Below are positions 34,424 to 45,231 of a DNA stretch of 64,000 nucleotides, piece after piece. Each line of letters opens with the position of its first letter. The first letter of the stretch is position 1. Source of the DNA: Streptomyces clavuligerus (GTDB lineage Bacteria > Actinomycetota > Actinomycetes > Streptomycetales > Streptomycetaceae); NCBI RefSeq assembly GCF_005519465.1, contig NZ_CP027858.1:1178001-1242000 (forward strand), read 5' to 3'. The position numbers were made by a program, and so were the translations under genes. The notes beneath the pieces were generated by a model, which saw only the letters and a list, made by a program, of their open reading frames with translations, was not told the origin of the DNA and did no database searches.

Positions 34424-36724
34424 ATGTCAAGTGCACCGCCCGCTGGGCACTCCCCCTCCGGGGCGGCTCCGCAGGAGCCCTCCCCGGCCGAGGGGTCCAC
34501 GGTCCGCACCACGCTGGTCGAACGCATCGCGGGCTGGTCGGCACGGAACGCGCGCAAGGCCATCGCCGGCTGGTTCCTGCTGGTCGTCGTCTGTGTGGTC
34601 GCGGGCAGCAGCGTCGGCAGCGGCGCCAAGACCTCCGACCCCGGCGAGGCCGGGCAGGGCCAGCGCATTCTGCGGGAGCAGGACCGCAAGGCCACCAACT
34701 TCCGCGAGAACATCCTCATCGAGGACAGGACCCGCACGGAGAAGTTCCGCGGCAACGCCGAACTGGAGGCCGTGGCCGCCGATGTCGCCAAGCGGCTCCG
34801 GGCCCGCGAGGACATCGTCAAGGAGGTCGCCGCCCCCGGTGACGGCGCCGCGGCGGCCCGGCAGCTCATCTCGGCGGACGGGAGGAGCGGGCTGGTCACC
34901 GCGACCATCGAGGGTCCCGCAGGACCCGCGGCCGACAAGCGGCTGTTCGCGCTCCAGGACGCCGTCAAGGAGCTGCGGAAGGCCCACCCGGACGCCCGGA
35001 TCGCCATGGCGGGCGGCCTCTCGCTGGACATCGCGCTGGGCGAGGCGGCCGACAAGGACCTGGCCCGGGCCGAGCTGCTGTCGCTGCCCCTGACCCTGGT
35101 CATCCTGCTGGTCGTCTTCGGTGCCCTGGTCGCCGCCGGTGTGCCCGTGCTCCTCGCGGTGACCGCGGTCGCGGCGGCCCTCGGGCTCGTCGGGGTGATC
35201 GGCACGGTCATCCCCGCGAACAGCACGGTCTCCTCGGTGGTGCTGCTGATCGGCATGGCCGTGGGCGTGGACTACTCCCTCTTCTATCTGCGCCGTGAGC
35301 GCGAGGAGCGGGCGGCGGGCCGGCTCCCCAAGGAGGCGCTGCGCATCAGCGCCCGTACCTCGGGGCACGCGGTCGTGGTCTCCGGCCTCACCGTGATGAT
35401 CTCCATGTCCGGTCTGCTCATCGTGGGAGCGGATGTCTTCAACGGCATGGCCGTCGGCACCATCGTCGTCGTCGGCATGGCCGTCCTGGGCTCCGTGACC
35501 GTGCTGCCCGCGGTGCTGGCGCTGCTGGGCCGCAAGGTCGACGCGCTGCGCCTGCCCCTGCTGGGCCGCCGCCGCACCGAGGCGACGGAGTCCAGGAGCT
35601 GGGCGGCGATCGCCCGGGTCGTGGTCCGCAAGCCGCTGCTGACGGGCTCCCTGGCACTGCTCGCCCTGGGCGCGCTCGCCGTACCGGCGCTCAGCATGAA
35701 GCTGAGCGAGCCCGGTTCGCTCAGCTCGCTGCCCCGCAGTATCGATGTCGTCGACGCCGGTGTCCGTCTCCAGGAGGCGTTCCCCGGCGGTGCCTCCCCG
35801 GCCCAGGTCGTGGTCTGGGGCGAGGGCGCGACGGCGGGCCGGGCCGACGCCGCGATCGAGGTGCTGCACCGGAAGGCCGCCGAGAGCGAGCTGATCGGTG
35901 AGCCGATCATCGCGGAGAAGGTGGACGAGGTGCTGAGCGTGCAGGTCCCGCTGGCCGGGAAGGGCACCGACGCGACCTCCGTGAAGGCGCTGAAGGAGCT
36001 GCGGCAGGAGGTTCTGCCGGAGGCGTTCGAAGGGGTCGGCGGGCTGGAGTACGCCGTCACCGGCGAGGTCGCGGGGAAGCAGGATCTCGCGGATCTGCTG
36101 GCGGAGCGTCAGCTCTGGGTCATCGCCTTCGTGCTCGCCATGGCGCTCGTGATCCTCGTCCGGGTGTTCCGCGCGCCGCTGGTGGCCCTGGTGTCGGTCC
36201 TGCTCAACCTGCTCTCCATCGGCGCCGCCTACGGCGTGGTCGTCCTCGGTTTCCAGGACGGCCATCTCTCCGGCCTGCTGGACTTCCAGTCGAGCGGCGG
36301 AGTGGTCAACTGGCTGCCCCTGTTCATGTTCGCGATCCTGTTCGGCCTGAGCATGGATTACCACGTGTTCATCCTCAGCCGGATTCATGAGCGCTGGCAG
36401 CGCGGCGAGGACGCCCTGACCGCCGTGACCCGCGGTGTCTCCGGCAGCGCGGGCGTCATCACCAGTGCGGCCGTGGTGATGATCGCGGTGTTCGCGCTGT
36501 TCTCCACGCTCAGCCTCGTCGAGTACAAGATGCTCGGTGTCGGCATGGCGGTCGCCGTCCTCATCGACGCGACGCTGGTGCGCGGGGTCCTGCTGCCCGC
36601 CGCCCTCGCCCTGCTCGGCGACCGGGCCTGGGGCAGGCGCCCCGAGCGGCCCGCCGCACAGCCCGCACCGCAGAGCGACGCGGTCCCCCCGGCGCGGACC
36701 CCGTCCGACGCCCACAGCTCCTGA
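34424..36724 (+). CDS. MMPL-family RND transporter
   Basis: 766-residue inner-membrane transporter. Topology matches the MMPL family: an N-terminal helix near residues 45-65, a periplasmic domain, a block of helices at about 215-400, a second extracellular domain, and a second helix block at about 560-740. The paired proton-relay motifs are visible as GMAVGVDYSLFYLRR near residue 285 and LFGLSMDYHVFILSR near 640. The ATG at 34424 has GGAG nine bases upstream. It is followed after 31 bases by the DUF4097 lipoprotein, a frequent pairing in Streptomyces. Within this locus it could be a second exporter or a self-protection pump. Substrate unknown. Confidence 0.9.
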   Translation: MSSAPPAGHSPSGAAPQEPSPAEGSTVRTTLVERIAGWSARNARKAIAGWFLLVVVCVVAGSSVGSGAKTSDPGEAGQGQRILREQDRKATNFRENILIEDRTRTEKFRGNAELEAVAADVAKRLRAREDIVKEVAAPGDGAAAARQLISADGRSGLVTATIEGPAGPAADKRLFALQDAVKELRKAHPDARIAMAGGLSLDIALGEAADKDLARAELLSLPLTLVILLVVFGALVAAGVPVLLAVTAVAAALGLVGVIGTVIPANSTVSSVVLLIGMAVGVDYSLFYLRREREERAAGRLPKEALRISARTSGHAVVVSGLTVMISMSGLLIVGADVFNGMAVGTIVVVGMAVLGSVTVLPAVLALLGRKVDALRLPLLGRRRTEATESRSWAAIARVVVRKPLLTGSLALLALGALAVPALSMKLSEPGSLSSLPRSIDVVDAGVRLQEAFPGGASPAQVVVWGEGATAGRADAAIEVLHRKAAESELIGEPIIAEKVDEVLSVQVPLAGKGTDATSVKALKELRQEVLPEAFEGVGGLEYAVTGEVAGKQDLADLLAERQLWVIAFVLAMALVILVRVFRAPLVALVSVLLNLLSIGAAYGVVVLGFQDGHLSGLLDFQSSGGVVNWLPLFMFAILFGLSMDYHVFILSRIHERWQRGEDALTAVTRGVSGSAGVITSAAVVMIAVFALFSTLSLVEYKMLGVGMAVAVLIDATLVRGVLLPAALALLGDRAWGRRPERPAAQPAPQSDAVPPARTPSDAHSS

Positions 36725-36755
36725 CGACCGGCTCCTCACAAGGAAGCACTGAATC

Positions 36756-37487
36756 ATGGCACTGACCACGCAAGCGGACACCGGTACCCCGAAGACCCGG
36801 GCGCGGAGGCAGCTCGCCTGCGCCTCCCTGGTCGCCGCCGCGGCGCTCGCGCTGAGCGCCTGCGACCCGCCCTCCAGCGACGACCGCAAGAGCGAGCGCC
36901 AGAGCTACACGATCACCGAGAAGGCCACCGGGCTGAAGCTGGCCACCCGGGGCGGCGATGTCACGATCACCGCGTCCGACCGTACGGATGTGAAGGTCAC
37001 CGAGAAGATCCACTACTCGGACGACGCGCCCGAACCCACGCACGCGGTCGCGGACGGGGCGATCACCCTCGACAGCGGCGCCTGCTCCAAGGGCAACTGC
37101 GGGGTCGACTACACGATCGAGCTGCCCGCGGCGCTCGCGCTCGACATCAGCAGCGACGGCGGCGATGTGGAGGTCCGGGGGACGAAGGGCGATCTCTCCG
37201 TCGCCACCGAGGGCGGCCGGGGCGATCTGTCGGAGCTGGCGGCCTTCAAGGTGACCGCCCGTACCGCGGGAGGCGCGCTGAAGCTGGCCTTCCGCACCAA
37301 GCCGACCAAGGTGACCGCCGCCACCGACGGCGGGGACGTGACCATGACCGTGCCGGAGGGCTCGTACGCGGTACGGGCCGACACCTCGGGCGGCGACAAG
37401 AAGATCGAGGTCGGTCAGGACCACGGCGCGGCCGAGCACATCCAGGCCGACACCGAGGGCGGCGATCTGACGATCCGTACCGGCTGA
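36756..37487 (+). CDS. DUF4097-type lipoprotein
   Basis: 243 residues with a lipoprotein signal peptide: basic start, hydrophobic core LACASLVAAAALA, lipobox LSAC with Cys near residue 38. The mature part is a repetitive beta structure in which GGDV/GGDL-type turns recur (GGDVTI, GGDVEV, GGDVTM, GGDLTI), typical of the DUF4097 beta-helix family. The ATG follows AAGGAAG. It is probably co-transcribed with the MMPL gene and located at the outer face of the membrane. Function unknown; a scaffold or accessory of the pump is possible. Confidence 0.82.
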   Translation: MALTTQADTGTPKTRARRQLACASLVAAAALALSACDPPSSDDRKSERQSYTITEKATGLKLATRGGDVTITASDRTDVKVTEKIHYSDDAPEPTHAVADGAITLDSGACSKGNCGVDYTIELPAALALDISSDGGDVEVRGTKGDLSVATEGGRGDLSELAAFKVTARTAGGALKLAFRTKPTKVTAATDGGDVTMTVPEGSYAVRADTSGGDKKIEVGQDHGAAEHIQADTEGGDLTIRTG

Positions 37488-37511
37488 GCGAAGGCCCCGG
37501 GAGCGGGGAGC

Positions 37512-37542
37512 GGGACCGTCGGGCGATCCGCCCGGCGGTCCC
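37512..37542 (+). terminator. hairpin terminator after the MMPL/lipoprotein operon
   Basis: GGGACCG/CGGTCCC outer stem and CGGGCG/CGCCCG inner stem with one mismatch and a three-base loop, 25 bases past the stop codon. Confidence 0.75.
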
Positions 37543-37700
37543 TTCGCATACGCCTCGCATACACCGGGGCCGCTCCTGGCCCGCATGCCGGACCGTCGTG
37601 TGTGGAGAAAGTATAGGAAGGTGCGGCACGGTGCGCTCACCTGGAGTTCTGGTGCCTGGAACTCCCGCGCGTCGTTCCCACACGGAGAGTTGCCGCACCC

Positions 37701-38483
37701 ATGACTGCCACCAGAACCGTCGCCCCCAGTGAGTGGTTTCGGGCCTACAGTCCCCGGCCGGCCGCCCACGGCCGGCTCATCTGCTTTCCGCACGCGGGCG
37801 GGGGCGCCTCCGCCTTCCGCGAACTGGCCGGGCGGGCACCGCAGTCGCTGGAGGTAACGGCGGTGCAGTACCCGGGACGGCAGGATCGTTTCAGCGAGCC
37901 GATGCCCAGGTCCATGGACGAGCTGACGACCGCGCTCGCCGAGGCGGTCGTGGCGGGACTGGACCGGCCCACCGCCCTGTTCGGCCACAGCATGGGCGCC
38001 ACCGTCGCGTTCGAGGTCGCGCGGAAGCTGCGCCGCACCCACCCCGGCTTCCCGGTGCGGCTGTTCGCCTCGGCCCGCAGGGCACCGCACACACCCCTGC
38101 GGACCCCGGTGGTCTTCGACGACGACGAGCAGGCCGTGGCCTATATCCGCTCCCTCGGCGGGCAGGGGGCCCCGCTGCTCGCCGATCCGGAGCTGCGGGC
38201 CATGGCGGCCCATATCCTCCGTGCCGACCTGCGGCTCCTCGCGGACTACCGCTGCCCCGACGGCCCCCCGCTCACCTGCCCCATCACGGTGATCCGCGGT
38301 GCGGACGACCCGTCGTGCACCCTGGAGGACGCCCGGGAGTGGGGCCGTCACACCGTCGCGGGGCTGGGTGTCGAGACCCTGCCCGGCGGCCACTTCTATC
38401 TGGAGACGGCCGGGGCCGAGCTGGCCAATCTCCTCACCCGGCGGCTGACGGCCGACCTTCCCGGCCTCGCCGTCGCCCACTGA
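37701..38483 (+). CDS. type II thioesterase (alpha/beta hydrolase)
   Basis: 260-residue stand-alone editing thioesterase that removes stalled or wrong acyl groups from carrier domains. The [11 protein letters not shown] start motif, nucleophile GHSMG near residue 98, the Asp in RGADDPS and the His in GGHFYL are all in place. It lies 37 bases upstream of NRPS-3 and reads the same way, so it is probably in one operon with it. Its function matters here because the terminal release domain of NRPS-2 is not of the alpha/beta type. Confidence 0.92.
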   Translation: MTATRTVAPSEWFRAYSPRPAAHGRLICFPHAGGGASAFRELAGRAPQSLEVTAVQYPGRQDRFSEPMPRSMDELTTALAEAVVAGLDRPTALFGHSMGATVAFEVARKLRRTHPGFPVRLFASARRAPHTPLRTPVVFDDDEQAVAYIRSLGGQGAPLLADPELRAMAAHILRADLRLLADYRCPDGPPLTCPITVIRGADDPSCTLEDAREWGRHTVAGLGVETLPGGHFYLETAGAELANLLTRRLTADLPGLAVAH

Positions 38484-38520
38484 CCGCCCGTCCCATCCAC
38501 CGAGCACCGGGGGAGCACTC

Positions 38521-41500
38521 ATGGCCGAAGCTGTGAACGGGCGGTGGCTGCCACTGACCGCCGCCCAGCGGGGCATCTGGTTCGCACACCAGTTGGACCC
38601 CACCGCCCACGCGTACAACATCTCCGACTATGTGGAGATCCGAGGTCCGCTGGACCCCGAGGTCTTCCGCACGGCCTGGCTGAGGTCCATCGCCGCGAGC
38701 GACTGCCTGCGGGTCCGGCGCTTCGAGGAGGGCCCCGACGGCGCGCTGCGGCAACTGCTCGCCGACGGCCCCGAGAACGAGCTGCGCTTCCTGGACATGT
38801 CCGCGTCCCCGGACCCGGACGGCGAGGTCCAGGCGTACATCCGGCGGGATCTCGAACGCCCCGTGGACCTCGCCCGGGGCGGCGCCCTGACGAGCTGGGC
38901 GCTCTTCCGCGTCGCGGACGACCGGCACGTCTACTACGAGCGGGCGCACCACATCCTCGTCGACGGGTACGGGGCGGCCCTCTTCACCCGCAGGCTCGCG
39001 GCCGAGTACACCGCGCTGGTCCACGGCGGCGAGCGGCCCGCCCCGCTCGCCCGTCTCGAAGAGCTGGTGGCCGAGGACACCGCCTACCGGGAGGGCGAGC
39101 AGGCCGCCGGTGACCGCGCGTACTGGGCCCCGCTGCTGGCGGACGCCCCCGATCCGGTCCTGCTGCACCAGCGGACCGCCACCGGCGGGCCCGTGCCCGC
39201 CGACCCGGGCCGGTCCTTCGTGCGGCGGTCCAGCCACTGGCGGGACGAGGTCACCGGCCGGCTCGCGGAGCTGGCGCGCGTGCACCGGACCCGCTGGCCG
39301 CTGCTGCTGATCGCCGTCGTCACCGCCTATCTGCACCGGGAGACCGGGGCCCGCGAGGTGGTGCTGGGGCTTCCCGTCACCGGCCGGGTGGGCGCGGCGC
39401 AGCGCGCGACCCCCGCGATGTTCGCCAATGTCGTCCCGCTGCGGATCGAGGTATCGCCCGGGGATACCCTCGCCGAGCTGATGCCCCGGGTCTCCGCCCG
39501 GATCAAGGGGGCGCTGCGGCACCAGCGGTACCGGTACGAGGACATCCGGCGCGACGGCGGCGGGGCGGGCGAGGACACCGGGCTGCGCCGGCCCGTGGTC
39601 AACATCATGGACTTCGACTACCGGCTGAGCTTCGGCGACAGTCCGGCCGTGCCGCACAATCTGACGCTCGGTCCGACGGAGGACCTGTCCTTCGCGGTGT
39701 ACGACCGGCAGGACGGCTCCGGGCTCCACTTCGACCTGGACGGCAATCCGGACCACTACCGCGGCTCGGATCTGAGCCGGTTCCAGGAACGGTTCGAGCG
39801 CTTTCTGCACGCGGTGATCGAGCGGCCGGAGCGGGCGCTCGACGAGACGCCGTTCGTCCCGGACGCCGAGCTGCGCCGGATGCTCGTCGAGTGGAACGGG
39901 GCCGGGGACCGGGACCCGGCGGCCGAGGGCGGGCCGGACACCCTGGCCGCCCTCTTCGAGGCGCGGGTGGCGGCCGACCCGGACGCGGTGGCCGTGGTGG
40001 CGCCCGACGGGGAGTTGACCTACCGGCGGCTCAACGCGGAGGCGAACCGGCTGGCGCGGCTGCTGATCGAGCGGGGTGTGGGGTGCGAGACCCCCGTCGG
40101 CGTGCTGCTGGAGCGGTCCGGCGCCGTGCTGGTCGCCACGCTCGCCGTGCTCAAGGCGGGCGGTCACTATGTACCGCTGCACCCCGGCTATCCGCCCGAG
40201 CGGATGGCGTGGGTCCTCAAGGACTCGGGTGCCCCGGTCCTCATCACCGACCGCCCCGACGCGGAGCTGGGCTTCGCCGCCGATCAGCGGGTGGTCCGGG
40301 TGCCGGAGGGGCCCGCGGAGGCGGACGCCGGGAATCCGGCGCGCCCCGCCCTGGGCGGGCAGCTCGCGTATGTGATCTACACCTCCGGTTCCACGGGTGT
40401 CCCCAAGGGGGTCGCGGTGGCGCAGCGCGAGGTGGCCGCCTTCGCGGCGGAGCGGCGCTGGCGGGACGGTGCGCATGAGCGGCTGCTGATGCAGTCCCCG
40501 CACGCCTTCGACGCGTCGACGTACGAGATGTGGGTGCCGCTGCTGTCCGGCGGCACGGTGGTGGTCGCGCCGCCGGGGCCGGTGGACGCCGCCGTGCTGC
40601 GGGAGGCGGTCGAGCGCCACGGTGTCACGAGCACCTTCCTGACGGCCGCGCTGTTCGCGCTGATCGCCGCCGAGGACCCCGGGGCCTACCGGGGCATGCG
40701 GGCGGTCATCGCGGGGGGCGAGGCGCTGTCCCCGCCGGTGCTCCGCCGGGTGCGCGAGGCGTGCCCCGGGCTGAAGCTGATCAACGGCTACGGGCCGACG
40801 GAGACCACCACGTTCGCGGCGCTGCACTCCTTCGGGGAGATCGCCGACGTGGCGCCGATCGGCACTCCGCTGGACGGCTCGCGGGTCTTTGTGCTGGACG
40901 CGCGGCTGCGGCCGGTGCCGGTGGGGACCGAGGGCGAGCTGTATGTGGCCGGTGCGGGGGTGGCCCGCGGCTATCTGGGCCGGGGCGGTCTGACGGCCGA
41001 GCGGTTCCTGCCCTGCCCGTTCTGGCCGGGTGAGCGGATGTACCGGACCGGGGACCTGGTGCGCTGGCGCGCCGACGGGGTCCTCGAATACCTGGGGCGC
41101 GGCGACGACCAGGTGAAGGTCCGGGGGTTCCGGATCGAGCTGGGCGAGGTGGAGGCGGCGATGGCCGCCTGCGCGGGGGTGGCGCGCGCGGTGGCCGCCG
41201 TGCGGGAGGACCGTCCCGGGGTGCGCAGGCTGGTGGGGTATGTGGTGCCGGAGCCCGGTGCGGTGCCCGATCCTGCGGCGGTGCGGGAGGAGATGGCGCG
41301 CGGGATTCCGGAGTACATGGTTCCGCGGGTGATCGTGCCGCTCGCCGCGGTGCCGCTGACGCCGAACGGCAAGGTGGACCGGCGGGCGCTGCCGGAGCCC
41401 GAGGCGTCCGGCGGCGGCCGGGCGGCCGGGTCCGCGCGGGAGGAGGTGTTCGTCTCCGTGTTCGCGCGGGTCCTGGGTCTGGACCGGGTGGGCGCGGACG

Positions 41501-44500
41501 AGAACTTCTTCGATCTGGGCGGGGACAGCATCCTCGCGATGCGGGTGGTGTCGCTGGCCCGGGAGGCGGGCTGGTCGGTCAGTACCCAGGAGGTCTTCCG
41601 GCGCCGTACGCCGGAGGGGCTCGCGCTGGTGGCCCGGCCGCTCGGCGAGGGCACCGGGGAGGGGGTGGAGGACCGGGCCGACGCGCTCGGGATCGCCCCG
41701 CTGACCCCGGTGGCCCTCGGTCTGCTGGAGCGCGCCGGTGACACGGTGGGCCGCTTCCACCAGGCGGTCCTCGCCGAACTGCCCGACGGGGCCGACGACG
41801 ACGTGCTGCGGGCGGCGCTCCAGGCCGTCGTCGACCGGCACGATCTGCTGCGGGCCCGGCTGGTGCGGGACGGCGGGGGCACGCCGTGCTTCGACATTCC
41901 GCCGCCGGGGGCGGTCGCCGCCGGTCCGCTGCTGGGCCGGGCCGTCGCGGTCCCGGCCGAGGACGCCGGTGGAGGAGCGGAGCGGGGCGGTGCCCGAGCC
42001 GGGGACGGCGGCGCACGAACGGCACAGGACCGTGGACAGGCCGGGGACGGCGGTGGTGAACGGGCCGCTCTGGCCGCGGTCTGCCATGCGGCGGCGGCCC
42101 GGCTCGACCCCTGGCGGGGCGTCAATCTCCAGGCGGTCCGGATCACCGGGCCCGCCGGGCGGGGCGACCGGCTGCTGCTGTGCGTGCACCATCTGGTGGT
42201 CGACGGGGTGTCCTGGCGGGTGATCCTGCCGGATCTCGCGGAGGCCGTGCGCGCTCTCGCCGAGGGCCGCGACCCCGAACCCGCGCCGGTGCCGGTCTCG
42301 TACCGGACCTGGGCGCGCGCGGAGGAGCGGCGGGCCGCCGCGGGCGCGCACCGGGCGGAGCTGGACCACTGGACGGCGGTGCTGGACACCGTCGAACCAT
42401 CGCTGGGGTCGCGGCCCCTGGACGGGGGGCGGGATCTCTACCGGGACGCCCGGCACACCTCGGTGGTGGTGCCAGGCGCGGACACCCGGCGGCTGCTGGA
42501 GGTCGCGTCGGCCTTCCACACCGGGGTGGACGATCTGCTGCTGACGGCGCTGGTCCGGGCCGTCGCGGGGTGGCGGGCCCGGCGGGGGCAGCCGTCGGGG
42601 CCCGTGCTGGTGGACGTGGAGGGCCATGGCAGGAACACGCCGTCGGGCCACGATCTGTCGCGTACCGTCGGCTGGTTCACGGCGATCCGCCCGGTGCGGC
42701 TGAGCGGCGCGGATCTGCCGCTGCCCGCCGCGATCAAGCGGATCAAGGAGGAGGCGCGGCAGGCGCCCCACGACGGGATCGGCCATGGGCTGCTGCGCCG
42801 TCTCGACCCGGAGGCCGCGCCCCGGCTCGCCGGGCTGCCCGCCCCGCAGGTGCTGTTCAACTATCTCGGCCTGGTCACCGGCGGGGACGGGTGGCCGCTG
42901 GCCCCGGCCACCTCGGCGCTGCCGCACGGCGCCGACCCGGGGATGCCCCTGACCCATGTCCTGGAGGTCAACGCCGAGCAGCGGCGCACCGCGAACGGGG
43001 CGGAGCTGCACGCGCTGTGGACCACGCCGCCGGGTGTGCTCGACGAGGCCGGGGTGGCCGAGGTCACCGAGGGGTGGCTGGCGGAGCTGCGGGCCGTCGC
43101 GGAGCTGGCGGGGCGGCCCGGCGCGGGCGGGCGGACGCCGTCGGACCTGCCCCTGGTCGCGCTCGGGCAGCCGGAGATCGAGCGGCTGGAGGAGCGGGTC
43201 CCCGATCTGGTGGACGTCCTTCCGGTCACCTCGCTCCAGGAGGGGTTCCTCTTCCACGCCCTGGAGGCGGGCGAGGACGGGGTGGATGTGTACACCTGTC
43301 AGATCCCGATGGATTTTGATGGTTTGCTGGACGAGGACGCGCTGCGCCGCGCGGGCGGGCTGCTGCTCGCCCGGCACACGGGGCTGCGGACGGGGTTCCA
43401 TCTGGACGGCGGGCGGGCGGTGCAGATCGTGCGGGGCTCGGCGGAACTGCCGTTCTCCGTGGTGGATCTCTCCACGCTGCCCCGGGAGGAGGCACAGGCG
43501 CGGGCGCGGGAGATCGCGGAACGGGAGCGGGTGCGGCGGTTCGATCTGAGCAGGCCGCCGCTGCTGCGGATGGTGCTGCTGCGGATGGGGCCCGAGCGGC
43601 ACCGGCTGCTGGTGACGGCGCATCACATCATCTGGGACGGCTGGTCCACGCCGGTGCTGGTGGGTGAGTTGTTCGCCCTGTGGGCGGACGCGTCGGGCGG
43701 CGGTCTGCCCGCGCCGGTGGCGCACCGGAGCCATCTGGAGTGGCTGGCCCGCTATGACGCGACGGCCGCCGAGGACGCCTGGTCGCGGGAGCTGGCCGGG
43801 CTCGAAGGGCCGCTGCTGGTGGCACCGGAGGCCGGCAGGCTGCCCGCGGTGCTGCACGAGCGCATCCCCGGTGAGCTGTCGGCGCCGGAGCTCCGCGCGC
43901 TCCAGGAGCGCGTCCGGCCGCACGGGATCACCCTGAACACGGCGGTGGCGTTCGCCTGGGGGCTGGTGGTCGGCCGGGCGACGGGCCGGGACGACATCGT
44001 CTTCGGGGCCAGTGTCTCCGGCCGGCCGGCCGAGCTGCCGGGGGTGGAGCGCATGGTGGGGCTGTTCACCAACACAGTCCCGGTCCGGGTGCGGCTGCCC
44101 GGGGACCGTTCGGTGCTCGATGTGCTGCGGACGCTCCAGGACGCGCAGTCCGCCCTGCTGGACCATCAGCATCTGGGGCTCGGGCGCATCCAGCGTCTCG
44201 TCGGTGTGCGGCAGCTCTTCGACACCACGACGATGCTGGTGAACTATCCGCTGGACCGGCGGGCGCTGTCCGCGGCCGTGCCCGGTGCGCGGCTGACGGG
44301 GATCGACGTCCTCGACGCCACGCACTATCCGCTGCGGCTGGTCGCCGTGCCCGGGACCGACGGCTCACTGGGGCTCCGGCTCGGGTACCGGCCGGATGTC
44401 CTCACCCGGGAGCAGGGGCAGCGGTATCTCGACCGCGCTCTGCTGGCGCTGCGGGCCCTGACCGGTGATCTCGACACGCCGGTGCGGAGCGTTGATCTGA

Positions 44501-44550
44501 TGGACCAGGAGGAGAAGACTGCGCTGCTGACCCAGTGGGGCGGTTACTGA
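38521..44550 (+). CDS. nonribosomal peptide synthetase 3 (C-A-T-E-C)
   Basis: 2009-residue NRPS. C1 residues about 8-440 (HHILVDG near 142; its start [16 protein letters not shown] resembles EntF-type C domains that accept an aryl or acyl starter). A about 474-957, specificity D-A-Y-F-I-G-G-T-F by eye, close to Val codes. Carrier LGGDSI near 1000. Epimerisation domain about 1057-1543 ([11 protein letters not shown] near 1223, [19 protein letters not shown]). Second C domain about 1554-2000 (HHIIWDGWS near 1701). The protein stops in the C-to-A linker, so its last C domain has no A domain in cis. NRPS-1 begins with the missing A. This places NRPS-3 first in assembly although it is last in gene order. 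The ATG follows GGGGGAG. Confidence 0.92.
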   Translation: MAEAVNGRWLPLTAAQRGIWFAHQLDPTAHAYNISDYVEIRGPLDPEVFRTAWLRSIAASDCLRVRRFEEGPDGALRQLLADGPENELRFLDMSASPDPDGEVQAYIRRDLERPVDLARGGALTSWALFRVADDRHVYYERAHHILVDGYGAALFTRRLAAEYTALVHGGERPAPLARLEELVAEDTAYREGEQAAGDRAYWAPLLADAPDPVLLHQRTATGGPVPADPGRSFVRRSSHWRDEVTGRLAELARVHRTRWPLLLIAVVTAYLHRETGAREVVLGLPVTGRVGAAQRATPAMFANVVPLRIEVSPGDTLAELMPRVSARIKGALRHQRYRYEDIRRDGGGAGEDTGLRRPVVNIMDFDYRLSFGDSPAVPHNLTLGPTEDLSFAVYDRQDGSGLHFDLDGNPDHYRGSDLSRFQERFERFLHAVIERPERALDETPFVPDAELRRMLVEWNGAGDRDPAAEGGPDTLAALFEARVAADPDAVAVVAPDGELTYRRLNAEANRLARLLIERGVGCETPVGVLLERSGAVLVATLAVLKAGGHYVPLHPGYPPERMAWVLKDSGAPVLITDRPDAELGFAADQRVVRVPEGPAEADAGNPARPALGGQLAYVIYTSGSTGVPKGVAVAQREVAAFAAERRWRDGAHERLLMQSPHAFDASTYEMWVPLLSGGTVVVAPPGPVDAAVLREAVERHGVTSTFLTAALFALIAAEDPGAYRGMRAVIAGGEALSPPVLRRVREACPGLKLINGYGPTETTTFAALHSFGEIADVAPIGTPLDGSRVFVLDARLRPVPVGTEGELYVAGAGVARGYLGRGGLTAERFLPCPFWPGERMYRTGDLVRWRADGVLEYLGRGDDQVKVRGFRIELGEVEAAMAACAGVARAVAAVREDRPGVRRLVGYVVPEPGAVPDPAAVREEMARGIPEYMVPRVIVPLAAVPLTPNGKVDRRALPEPEASGGGRAAGSAREEVFVSVFARVLGLDRVGADENFFDLGGDSILAMRVVSLAREAGWSVSTQEVFRRRTPEGLALVARPLGEGTGEGVEDRADALGIAPLTPVALGLLERAGDTVGRFHQAVLAELPDGADDDVLRAALQAVVDRHDLLRARLVRDGGGTPCFDIPPPGAVAAGPLLGRAVAVPAEDAGGGAERGGARAGDGGARTAQDRGQAGDGGGERAALAAVCHAAAARLDPWRGVNLQAVRITGPAGRGDRLLLCVHHLVVDGVSWRVILPDLAEAVRALAEGRDPEPAPVPVSYRTWARAEERRAAAGAHRAELDHWTAVLDTVEPSLGSRPLDGGRDLYRDARHTSVVVPGADTRRLLEVASAFHTGVDDLLLTALVRAVAGWRARRGQPSGPVLVDVEGHGRNTPSGHDLSRTVGWFTAIRPVRLSGADLPLPAAIKRIKEEARQAPHDGIGHGLLRRLDPEAAPRLAGLPAPQVLFNYLGLVTGGDGWPLAPATSALPHGADPGMPLTHVLEVNAEQRRTANGAELHALWTTPPGVLDEAGVAEVTEGWLAELRAVAELAGRPGAGGRTPSDLPLVALGQPEIERLEERVPDLVDVLPVTSLQEGFLFHALEAGEDGVDVYTCQIPMDFDGLLDEDALRRAGGLLLARHTGLRTGFHLDGGRAVQIVRGSAELPFSVVDLSTLPREEAQARAREIAERERVRRFDLSRPPLLRMVLLRMGPERHRLLVTAHHIIWDGWSTPVLVGELFALWADASGGGLPAPVAHRSHLEWLARYDATAAEDAWSRELAGLEGPLLVAPEAGRLPAVLHERIPGELSAPELRALQERVRPHGITLNTAVAFAWGLVVGRATGRDDIVFGASVSGRPAELPGVERMVGLFTNTVPVRVRLPGDRSVLDVLRTLQDAQSALLDHQHLGLGRIQRLVGVRQLFDTTTMLVNYPLDRRALSAAVPGARLTGIDVLDATHYPLRLVAVPGTDGSLGLRLGYRPDVLTREQGQRYLDRALLALRALTGDLDTPVRSVDLMDQEEKTALLTQWGGY

Positions 44551-44591
44551 TCCCCTGTCGCTTTCCCATCGTCCCCTTGGTTCAACCACCG

Positions 44592-44619
44592 TCCGAACGG
44601 CCTCACTGGGCCGTTCGGA
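44592..44619 (+). terminator. hairpin terminator after NRPS-3
   Basis: A perfect 11-base stem (TCCGAACGGCC and complement) with a six-base loop, 42 bases after the NRPS-3 stop. Probable end of the thioesterase/NRPS-3 transcript. Confidence 0.8.
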
Positions 44620-44627
44620 AACAGGGA

Positions 44628-44700
44628 GGACGTCCCGGTCGGCAATGATGATTTCATGTAGCATTCATCTTGCGCAAAGAACGCCGGGACGTCCTTTGCG
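44628..44700. other. structured intergenic element with two competing inverted repeats
   Basis: An 11-base perfect inverted repeat, GGACGTCCCGG (44628-44638) and CCGGGACGTCC (44684-44694), encloses an AT-richer loop. A second one, CGCAAAG (44673-44679) and CTTTGCG (44694-44700), overlaps its right arm, so only one can form at a time. It could be a leader attenuator, a small RNA or a regulator site. No gene product is evident. Confidence 0.45.
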
Positions 44701-45231
44701 ATGACCTTGCAGATATTTTTTGGAAGCCCTGTACGACCTATCACCGGGTGAAAATCACAGCACCCTGCCGGATCGCGTCAGCAGGTGGCCAGTTTTTGCC
44801 GCCCAATGCTAGGGTGGGGCGAATGACGGGCCTGGCCAAGGGCGTTTTCCATCCGCTCGGAAGCCCCGCTTGACTCCGTTGACCTGGGGAGGTCAAAACG
44901 GAGGGCCGGTGCCCGGATCGATGGCTCAGCATCGGGGGGAATTCATGCGGGACGGATCGACGGCCACACCACCGACAGCAGTCGAGTGTTTTCTGCCCGC
45001 CTCATGGGCGGGCCGCAGGTAAAGAAACGCCGGTTCGGGTTCTCCGTTCCGTGCCGGACAGCGCGGAATGTTTCTCTCTATCGACTCAGCACCGGTCCAG
45101 CGGATCGGCGCTACGACCTGGCGACAGAAATAACTCGTTCCAGTGGTCGGTATCCACTCTTTCGGCGTGTCCTCCGGGCGTTCTCCGGCCACCGGCACGG
45201 GCGAGTCATTTGTGTGCGCATCAACATTCAC
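44701..45231 (+). other. gene-poor stretch upstream of the SARP gene
   Basis: About 530 bases of lower GC than the surroundings. An open frame in phase with the SARP gene runs from 44986, but its translation shows no family similarity. A TAGGGT near 44809 could be a -10 box without a clear -35. No other feature is seen. Confidence 0.4.

Noticed and set aside
44670..44873. Small 67-codon open frame between NRPS-3 and the SARP gene
   Set aside because: Only a TTG start without Shine-Dalgarno, inside a strong inverted repeat; no family character.
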